From Clostridiales bacterium (GTDB lineage: Bacteria > Bacillota > Clostridia > Ch29): a DNA stretch of 33,021 nt. The stretch spans positions 1 to 33,021 of the forward strand of contig JAAYEV010000135.1 in assembly GCA_012728565.1 (NCBI GenBank). Direction: 5' to 3'. Under the pieces are notes generated by a model. That model was not told the DNA's origin, made no database searches, and saw nothing but the letters and a program-made list of their open reading frames with translations. Positions within the stretch are counted from its first letter, which is position 1; each line of letters begins with the position of its first letter. Below, one piece after another: positions 26,092 through 33,021 of the stretch. A program made the position numbers and the translations under genes.

Positions 26092-27132
26092 TTACAGGTA
26101 TAAGGGCGGCATATCAAGTCCCTCTTTTTCATCCAGTCCGAACATCAGGTTCATGTTCTGCACCGCCTGGCCCGATGCGCCCTTTACCAGGTTGTCTATC
26201 GCCGAGCAGACTATTACCCTTCCCGTCCTTTGGTCCACCGCCAGGCCTATATCGCAAAAATTTGAGCCCCGTACCTGGCCGGTGGAGGGCACTCTCCCCT
26301 CTTCCATCACCCTTACAAAATACTCGCCTTTGTAATAATCCGCGTACAGGTCGTGCAGCCGCCCGGTATCCGTTTGACTTTTCAGCCTGCCATAGGCCGT
26401 GACCAGCATTCCCCTCTGCATGGGCACTAGGTGCGGGATAAAACTCACCGTCACCTCTTTCCCCGCTATGGCCGAGAGCTGTTCCTCAATCTCCGGCACA
26501 TGCCTATGCCCCGTCACACCGTATGCCTTAACGCTTTCGTTGCATTCGCAGAAATGGCTTGCCGGCTTCGGTGACCTGCCGGCCCCGGAAACCCCCGATT
26601 TGGCATCTATGACTATTGACCCCTCCTCCAGTAAGCCTTCCTTAAGCAGGGGAGCCAGTGCCAATATGCTGCAGGTGGGATAGCATCCGGGATTGCCCAC
26701 TACTTTGGCATTTTTTATCCGGGACCTGTTAACCTCCGGCAAGCCGTAGACCGCCTGTTCCAGAATCTCCGGGCAGGGATGCTCTATACCGTACCAGTCC
26801 TCGTATGTCTTTAAATCGGCAAACCGGAAATCCGCGCCGAGGTCCACAACCTTCCTGCCTCTTTTATGGGCCTTTGAAACTATCTCCCCCGAAAGCCCGT
26901 GGGGAAGCGCTACAAAAACCACGTCCGACCGGTCTATCAGCCCGTCGTTTTCGAACTTGTCACAGGCCAGTTGTATAAAACCCCTCATGTTTGCATAAAT
27001 ATCCGAATATTTTTGACCGGCATCGCTTCTTGCGGAAATCCCGACTATTTCCACGTGGGGATGTCTGCATAAAAGCCTTGCCAATTCCTGCCCGGTATAA
27101 CCGGTCCCGCCGACAATTCCGACCTTAATCAA
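26092..27132 (-). CDS. argC: N-acetyl-gamma-glutamyl-phosphate reductase
   Basis: KVGIVGGTGYTGQELARLLCRHP, NPGCYPTCSILALAPL. Confidence 0.96.
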   Translation of the reverse strand: MIKVGIVGGTGYTGQELARLLCRHPHVEIVGISARSDAGQKYSDIYANMRGFIQLACDKFENDGLIDRSDVVFVALPHGLSGEIVSKAHKRGRKVVDLGADFRFADLKTYEDWYGIEHPCPEILEQAVYGLPEVNRSRIKNAKVVGNPGCYPTCSILALAPLLKEGLLEEGSIVIDAKSGVSGAGRSPKPASHFCECNESVKAYGVTGHRHVPEIEEQLSAIAGKEVTVSFIPHLVPMQRGMLVTAYGRLKSQTDTGRLHDLYADYYKGEYFVRVMEEGRVPSTGQVRGSNFCDIGLAVDQRTGRVIVCSAIDNLVKGASGQAVQNMNLMFGLDEKEGLDMPPLYL

Positions 27133-27176
27133 TACAAATCTCCCCTTCTTTTGTGTGCTGTATAAGAATAATCATA

Positions 27177-27205
27177 ATTATATACTCAAAAGTATATTTA
27201 TGCAA
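27177..27205 (-). promoter_or_regulatory. Sigma-A-type promoter for the arg operon containing an 18-bp palindrome
   Basis: Minus strand TTGCAT-17 nt-TATAAT; palindrome ATATACT-N4-AGTATAT at 27180-27197. Confidence 0.6.
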
Positions 27206-27398
27206 TACCCTGAATAAAGATTCTTGAATCCTCCCGGCCCATAAAGGCGCCCTTTTAACAGCCCCTGCGAAAAACCCCTTCGTTACAGGCCCGGTAAGTC
27301 AATTATGTGTGGCAAAGCCCGACGGTTTATAATATAATTTTTACAACGGGCAGCCGGGTTTTTAGGGCTTTGCACCCGCCGAAGGGAGGGGAGCGCAG

Positions 27399-28109
27399 TT
27401 GGCCAAGGAGCTTATACTGGTAATAGACGATGAGGCGCATATACTTGAGCTTATAAAATACAACCTCGAAAAGGAGGGCTACAGGGTTGTTACCTGTGAG
27501 TCCGGTGAAGAGGGCCTCAAGAAGATGGAAATCGAACTGCCCGACCTTGTTATACTGGACCTTATGCTTCCGGGAATGGACGGGCTGGAGGTTTGCAGAA
27601 GAATAAGAAGAGCCCCCAATACCATAAGCCTGCCGGTACTCATGCTTACCGCCAAGGGTGAAGAGGCCGACAAGGTAGTGGGCCTTGAAACCGGCGCCGA
27701 CGATTACCTGACAAAACCCTTCGGTATCCGCGAGCTGATAGCACGGGTACGGGCGCTTTTAAGGCGGCTGGTAAGAACGGCCGATGAGCCGGAATTGATT
27801 CGTGCGGGGGACCTTACCATAGATACAGCAGCCTATAAGGCTTACAAAGGCGAAAAGGAGTTGGCCCTAACCGGCAAAGAATACGAACTGTTAAAAACCA
27901 TGGCATTAAACCGCGGCAAAATCCTTACCCGGGACTTTTTGCTGGACAGGGTTTGGGGATACAGTTACTATGGGGATACCCGTACAGTGGACGTCCATGT
28001 GAGGCACCTGAGAAAGAAGATTGAGGATGATGATAAAAACCCCCAATACATTCAGACAGCCAGGGGTATAGGCTACTGCTTCGATTTCAAAGGTGATAAA
28101 AATGTTTAA
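27399..28109 (+). CDS. OmpR/PhoB family response regulator
   Basis: ELILVIDDEAHILELIKYNLEKEG, DLVILDLMLPGMDGLEVCRRIR, winged-helix DRVWGYSYYGDTRTVDVHVRHLRKKIE; TTG start. Confidence 0.95.
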   Translation: MAKELILVIDDEAHILELIKYNLEKEGYRVVTCESGEEGLKKMEIELPDLVILDLMLPGMDGLEVCRRIRRAPNTISLPVLMLTAKGEEADKVVGLETGADDYLTKPFGIRELIARVRALLRRLVRTADEPELIRAGDLTIDTAAYKAYKGEKELALTGKEYELLKTMALNRGKILTRDFLLDRVWGYSYYGDTRTVDVHVRHLRKKIEDDDKNPQYIQTARGIGYCFDFKGDKNV

Positions 28110-29877
28110 AAAGCTTATGCTGGCTTTTGCGGTCTTAATTTTAATAGGTGTGCTTATTACAGGCCTTCTGTCCATGGAGATAGTAAGCGTCTATTATTCT
28201 AAGAACGTAGAGGACAGGCTTACAACCAATGCAAAATTAATACAAGCAGCGCTTGAACAGGATGCCGGAAAACCCGGGCAGCAGTACGAGGAACTGTGCC
28301 GCCGGTACGGTGAAATAACCGGCGGTAGGGTTACTATAATAGGTTTGGATGGAAATGTATTGGGAGATTCGGATGCGGACGCACAGGATATGGAAAACCA
28401 TTCAGACCGCCCGGAGGTAAAGCAGGCCTTTGAAGAGGGGTTTGGAAAAAGTGTAAGAAAAAGCAAAACCCTGGACAAGGAGATGCTTTATGTTGCCCTT
28501 CCCTTAAAAGGCGGACGGGGCGATGCCGGGATTATCAGGGCGGCACTGCCTCTGGACGATATATCGGTTATCCAAAAAAGAATATGGTATTATATCTTCC
28601 TCGCCATATTCATTGGGCTTTCAGCGGCCTTGGCGCTGAGTTACAGATATCTTTCCACCCTCATCCGGCCCATCGGCGAAATGACCGAAATGGCAAGTAC
28701 CATCGCGGGAGGCAGATTCAATAAAAGGGTACGGGTAAAGAGCAGTGATGAAATTGGCAAACTGGCGGCTACCTTCAACCATATGGCTGAGAAAATGGAA
28801 AGAACGGTGGAGGAACTTATAAAGGATAAATCAAAAATTGAAGCCATACTCTCAAGCTCGGTGAACGGCGTTATTGCGGTGGACAGCAGTGAAAATATTA
28901 TGTTCCTCAATCCCGTTGCCGTCAGAATGCTTGATATACGGGACCAAGACTTTACAGGCAGGCCCCTGTTTGATATTGTCTGCAACAAAGAAGCCGAAAG
29001 GATTTTAAGGGACGTTCTGAAAACGCAGCGGGGTCAAACCCTGGAGTTTGAACTGCCTTGGCCAAAAAATCGCACGATAAAGGTTATTACCGCTCCAATA
29101 AGGCCCAAGGTAAAACACAGCCGCACCATAGGCACCCTTATAATTATCCAGGACATTACAACCGTTAAAAAGCTGGAAAAAATACGGTCGGATTTTGTTG
29201 CAAATGTCACCCACGAGCTCAAGACCCCCCTCACCTCGATTAAAGGCTTTATTGAGACCCTAAGGGAGGGCGCTGCAGAGGACCCGGACAAAAGAAACCG
29301 GTTCCTTGAAATAATCGATGTTGAAACCGAAAGACTGGAAAGGCTGATCGAGGACATTTTGCTTCTATCCGAGATAGAGAGCAGCAGCCCTAGCTCTACG
29401 TCCACCGAACAAATAGATGTCCAAAGAATAATTGAAGACGAGGTTCTTTCCATATTCGCGAATAAGGCAAAGCAAAAAAATATCGATATTAAAACCGATT
29501 TTGCAGCAGGCCTTCCCAAACTTACCATGAGCAAGGACCGGTTCAAGCAAATGCTTATTAACTTGTTGGACAACGCCATCAAGTTCACCGGGGAAGGCGG
29601 ACAGGTTCACGTCTCGGTATCCCTTAAGAACGGCCGTGCTATGGTTATTAAGGTAAAGGACAACGGCATCGGAATACCCAGGGAACACCAGGACAGGATT
29701 TTCGAAAGGTTTTACCGGGTTGACAAGGGGCGGTCCCGCAAGGAAGGGGGGACCGGCCTCGGCCTTGCAATAGTAAAACATATAGTGCTGTTGGTTAACG
29801 GTTCCGTGCAGGTGGACAGCCGGCCCGGGGAGGGCACCGAATTCACCGTGGAGATACCGCTAAAAAGAGGGGAATAA
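28102..29877 (+). CDS. PhoR-type sensor histidine kinase (TM-HAMP-PAS-HisKA-HATPase)
   Basis: VANVTHELKTPLTSIKGFIETL, NLLDNAIKFTGEGG, DNGIGIPREHQDRIFERFYRVDKGRSRKEGGTGLGLAIVKHIV. Confidence 0.95.
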   Translation: MFKKLMLAFAVLILIGVLITGLLSMEIVSVYYSKNVEDRLTTNAKLIQAALEQDAGKPGQQYEELCRRYGEITGGRVTIIGLDGNVLGDSDADAQDMENHSDRPEVKQAFEEGFGKSVRKSKTLDKEMLYVALPLKGGRGDAGIIRAALPLDDISVIQKRIWYYIFLAIFIGLSAALALSYRYLSTLIRPIGEMTEMASTIAGGRFNKRVRVKSSDEIGKLAATFNHMAEKMERTVEELIKDKSKIEAILSSSVNGVIAVDSSENIMFLNPVAVRMLDIRDQDFTGRPLFDIVCNKEAERILRDVLKTQRGQTLEFELPWPKNRTIKVITAPIRPKVKHSRTIGTLIIIQDITTVKKLEKIRSDFVANVTHELKTPLTSIKGFIETLREGAAEDPDKRNRFLEIIDVETERLERLIEDILLLSEIESSSPSSTSTEQIDVQRIIEDEVLSIFANKAKQKNIDIKTDFAAGLPKLTMSKDRFKQMLINLLDNAIKFTGEGGQVHVSVSLKNGRAMVIKVKDNGIGIPREHQDRIFERFYRVDKGRSRKEGGTGLGLAIVKHIVLLVNGSVQVDSRPGEGTEFTVEIPLKRGE

Positions 29878-29957
29878 CCGCATTCTTGGCGGGTATGCTG
29901 CGGGCTCTCCCGGCCGGAAGTCTAGAATGCCGGGCGTTATCCCATAACCGTAAAGCA

Positions 29958-29973
29958 GCCCCCGGCTGGGGGC
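29958..29973 (+). terminator. GC-rich hairpin downstream of the histidine kinase; a second arm pair GCGAG/CTCGC then T-rich tract follows
   Basis: GCCCCC-ggct-GGGGGC. Confidence 0.4.
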
Positions 29974-30043
29974 ATAAAGATGCGAGTGAGTGATATATGC
30001 GCTCGCTTCTTTTCATTTTTTAGAAAAAATTTCAATCCACATA

Positions 30044-30072
30044 TTCAAAACCCCCGTTAAATGTGCTATACT
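30044..30072 (+). promoter_or_regulatory. Candidate pckA promoter
   Basis: TTCAAA-17 nt-TATACT. Confidence 0.4.
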
Positions 30073-30103
30073 ATATATGCAAAATGTACTACACTATATG
30101 TCC
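30061..30103 (+). repeat. Pair of imperfect 20-bp direct repeats, 23 bp start-to-start
   Basis: atgtgctatactatatatgc / atgtactacactatatgtcc, 16 of 20 identical. Confidence 0.55.
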
Positions 30104-30183
30104 TTTACGCTTATGTTTACATATTTCTTCCAGCATATAGCGTGCGCTTTTACAGTAAAATCATTTATTAGGGGGTACCCGTT

Positions 30184-31752
30184 TTGGATAATACAGCTGA
30201 ATTGACCATTCAAGAGGTTTTAAAATCCGGCAGGGCCCGTTTCAACCTGTCCATTGAAAAGCTAACGGAAATCGCCGTGCGAAAAGAGGGAGGGTATATA
30301 GCCGCCAACGGAGCCCTGTGCGTAAATACCGGTAAGTATACCGGAAGGTCGCCCAAGGACAGGTTCATAGTGGATGAACCCATTGTCCATGATTACGTTA
30401 ACTGGAACAAGACAAACCTGCCTATAGACCCCGCGACCTTTAAAAGGCTTTACAATAAGGCAGTACAATACATGAAGGACAAGGAATTATACGTATTCGA
30501 CGGTTTTGTCTGCAATCATGATAAATACAGGATGCCGATAAGGGTAATAACCGAGTTTGCATTCCAAAACCTCTTTGCACAGCAGCTTTTCATAAAACCG
30601 AAACCCGAGGAGCGAAAAGGGTTTAATCCCGGGTTCACGGTGATCGCGCTTCCCGACCTTAAGGCAGTGCCTGAACTCGACGGCACCCGGTCGGAGGTAT
30701 TTATCGTTATAAGCTTTGAGAAGAAAATGGTACTCATAGGAGGCACCAAGTACTGCGGTGAAATAAAGAAATCCATGTTCACCGTTATGAACTACCTCCT
30801 GCCCTTTAAGAACGTGCTGCCCATGCACTGCTCTGCAAACGTGGGGCAAAAAGGGGACGTTGCACTGTTCTTCGGGCTTTCCGGTACCGGTAAAACTACG
30901 CTGTCCGCTGACAATGACAGGCGCCTTATCGGGGACGACGAGCACGGCTGGACCGAAAACGGCGTATTCAACTTTGAGGGCGGCTGTTATGCCAAGTGCA
31001 TAAACCTGTCCAAGAAAAAGGAGCCCCAGATTTGGAACGCCATAAGGAGAGGCACGCTGCTGGAAAACGTGGTTGTGGACAAAAACACCGGGCTGCCGGA
31101 CTATGATGATGCCCGGTATACCGAAAACACCAGGGCCGCGTTCCCGATAGAGCACATGAAAGATGCGGTGCCCGGCGGAAAGGGCGGCAGGCCAAGCACC
31201 ATCATATTCCTGACAGCCGACGCGTCCGGGGTGCTGCCTCCCATCTCAAGGCTCACGCTGCAGCAGGCAAGGTATTATTTCCTATCCGGCTACACCAGTA
31301 AACTGGCGGGCACCGAGAACGGTATAATAGAACCGGTTCCCACCTTTTCCACCTGCTTTGGGGAACCCTTTATGCTGTTAAAACCCCAGGTGTATGCAGA
31401 CCTGCTGGTTGAGAAAATCAAAAAATACGGCGTGAAAGTGTTCCTTGTAAACACCGGCTGGACCGGGGGCCCCTACGGCATTGGCAAGCGGATAAACCTG
31501 GAATATACAAGGGCAATGGTAAGGGCTGCAATAAACGGCGACCTGGACAACGCAAGCTATGTCACCCATCCCGTGTTCAAGCTGGAAATGCCGACCCACT
31601 GCCCGGGAGTGCCGGATGCCATTCTAAACCCCGCAAACACATGGGATAATATATCCGAGTACAATAAAACAGCGAGGGAGCTGGCCCATCATTTCAGCCA
31701 AAACTTTGCAAAATACCGGGATGTACGAGAGGATTTAAAAAAGATAAACTGA
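30184..31752 (+). CDS. pckA: Phosphoenolpyruvate carboxykinase (ATP)
   Basis: NTGKYTGRSPKDRFIVDE, GLSGTGKTTLSADNDRRLIGDDEHGW, ENTRAAFPIEHM; TTG start. Confidence 0.97.
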   Translation: MDNTAELTIQEVLKSGRARFNLSIEKLTEIAVRKEGGYIAANGALCVNTGKYTGRSPKDRFIVDEPIVHDYVNWNKTNLPIDPATFKRLYNKAVQYMKDKELYVFDGFVCNHDKYRMPIRVITEFAFQNLFAQQLFIKPKPEERKGFNPGFTVIALPDLKAVPELDGTRSEVFIVISFEKKMVLIGGTKYCGEIKKSMFTVMNYLLPFKNVLPMHCSANVGQKGDVALFFGLSGTGKTTLSADNDRRLIGDDEHGWTENGVFNFEGGCYAKCINLSKKKEPQIWNAIRRGTLLENVVVDKNTGLPDYDDARYTENTRAAFPIEHMKDAVPGGKGGRPSTIIFLTADASGVLPPISRLTLQQARYYFLSGYTSKLAGTENGIIEPVPTFSTCFGEPFMLLKPQVYADLLVEKIKKYGVKVFLVNTGWTGGPYGIGKRINLEYTRAMVRAAINGDLDNASYVTHPVFKLEMPTHCPGVPDAILNPANTWDNISEYNKTARELAHHFSQNFAKYRDVREDLKKIN

Positions 31753-31787
31753 GTAAAAAAACCCCGCCGCTTGCGGGGTTTTTTTAC
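31753..31787. terminator. Bidirectional Rho-independent terminator between convergent genes
   Basis: GTAAAAAAACCCCGC-cgctt-GCGGGGTTTTTTTAC. Confidence 0.93.
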
Positions 31788-32920
31788 TACCTTATATATA
31801 TTCTCTTTACCCTTTCTGCGATTGTGGACATTGCGTTTACATAGGCAGTACCCAACAGCTCGGCAAAGTCGGAAAGGGTTATCTCTTCGTCCCCGTCCCT
31901 GCCTAACAGTGTAACCCTATCGTTAAGCTTCACGTCTCCTATGTCGGTCACATCCACAAAGGCCTGGTCCATGCACATGTCCAGCAAGGGCGCCCTTTTT
32001 CCGTTTACGAGCACGTAACCGCCCTTTAGGACAAGGACCCGGTTATACCCGTCGCCGTATCCTATGCTTAGGGTGGCAATTCTCGTGCGCCGCTTGGCTT
32101 TGAAATACCTGTTGTATCCGGCCGTTTCGCCGGCGTCTATTTCCTTCAGGTTGGTCACAAAGGCAAACCACTTGACCGGGAACTCCAGCCCCAGCCTGTT
32201 TTTCACGTCTGCATTGGGGTCAAAGCCGTATAGGAGCCTCCCCGGCCTTACATGGGTATAATAGGCTTCCTTAAACCACACAGTGGCCGCCGAATTGCAA
32301 ACATGTATGTACTTCGGGTTGATACCTCGGCTCCTGAACTGCTCCAGCGCCTGCTTAAACAGGTTGTGCTGGTGATACGAAAAGGACTTGTCCTGTGCTT
32401 GCGACTCTACAAGGTGGGTATACAAGCCTGTTATTTCTATCCCTTCCAGCCCTTTAAGAAAGTCCAGCAGCATATCAAGTTCTCTGCCCGGTTTTACGCC
32501 AATCCTGTTCATCCCGGTTTCTATCTTGACTTGAAGTTTTGCCCTTTTCCCCTGTTTTTTTGCCTCATCGTTTACAAGGGCTGCAAACTCGTTGTTATAA
32601 ACCGGCATCTGTATATCATGCTCCACCGCCCCGGGGATATTATGGTAGGGCACGCCGCCCATGACCAGTATCTCGGCCTTGATACCCGCCTGTCTCAGCC
32701 TTGCCGCTTCGTAAACCTGGGCAACGGCTACCGTCTCAATGCCGCATTCCTCGGTATAAAACTTACCCATCTGTTCAATCCCCATGCCGGCAGCGTTTGC
32801 CTTAAGCACCGGCATCATTTTGCAGTTTTGGCCTATATGGGCCTTAATCTTGTCAACATTACTCTTAACCTTTTTCAAGTCCACTTCCAGGTACGAGTTG
32901 CCCAATCCCAAATCCACCAT
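31787..32920 (-). CDS. Alanine racemase-family (fold type III PLP) amino-acid racemase, divergent
   Basis: MPVLKANAAGMG (PLP Lys), RTRIATLSIGYGDGYNR (Tyr), LDMCMDQAFVDVTDI. Confidence 0.85.
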   Translation of the reverse strand: MVDLGLGNSYLEVDLKKVKSNVDKIKAHIGQNCKMMPVLKANAAGMGIEQMGKFYTEECGIETVAVAQVYEAARLRQAGIKAEILVMGGVPYHNIPGAVEHDIQMPVYNNEFAALVNDEAKKQGKRAKLQVKIETGMNRIGVKPGRELDMLLDFLKGLEGIEITGLYTHLVESQAQDKSFSYHQHNLFKQALEQFRSRGINPKYIHVCNSAATVWFKEAYYTHVRPGRLLYGFDPNADVKNRLGLEFPVKWFAFVTNLKEIDAGETAGYNRYFKAKRRTRIATLSIGYGDGYNRVLVLKGGYVLVNGKRAPLLDMCMDQAFVDVTDIGDVKLNDRVTLLGRDGDEEITLSDFAELLGTAYVNAMSTIAERVKRIYIR

Positions 32921-33021
32921 GCTCTCCCCTCCCGCCCTTCGCGTTTTGGATTATGCCCTTTATAATTCTTTTTGCTGCTTGTCACGGTTTATAATATTAT
33001 ATTGCCGGTCTCATTTCAAGC

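Noticed and set aside
25418-26335. 305-aa plus-strand ORF opposite argJ/argC
   Set aside because: Antisense to argJ and argC, no recognisable motif, no RBS.

Overview
Window from an apparent low-to-mid GC Clostridia-type Firmicute chromosome (spore-type surface genes, TTG/GTG starts, strong GGAGG-type RBSs). Four blocks are visible. (1) 118-5791, minus strand: a compact operon of ferredoxin-like Fe-S protein, tungsten/molybdenum aldehyde:ferredoxin oxidoreductase (AOR), MoaD/ThiS-like protein and NuoE/NuoF/NuoG-N-like subunits. It is preceded by a structured leader ending in a strong intrinsic terminator, so it is a candidate attenuator or riboswitch. (2) 6416-22438, mostly plus strand: a surface-glycan locus with nucleotide-sugar enzymes, at least six glycosyltransferases (including a tandem CgeB-like pair showing patchwork near-identity and a GT-D-type enzyme), a BclA-like collagen repeat protein, a trypsin-like protease translationally coupled to a glycosyltransferase, a beta-propeller/coiled-coil protein, an orphan Cys-flanked protein and a secreted CAP-domain protein. 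The best system-level hypothesis is an undescribed spore-surface/exosporium glycoprotein assembly locus; the spore assignment is inference. (3) 22612-27205, minus strand: argC-argJ-argB-argD with a palindrome-containing promoter. (4) 27399-32920: a PhoP/PhoR-type two-component system, ATP-dependent PEP carboxykinase and a divergent alanine-racemase-family protein. No tRNA, rRNA, CRISPR array, transposase or integrase was recognised. All family calls are from reading motifs in the translations; no database search was run.
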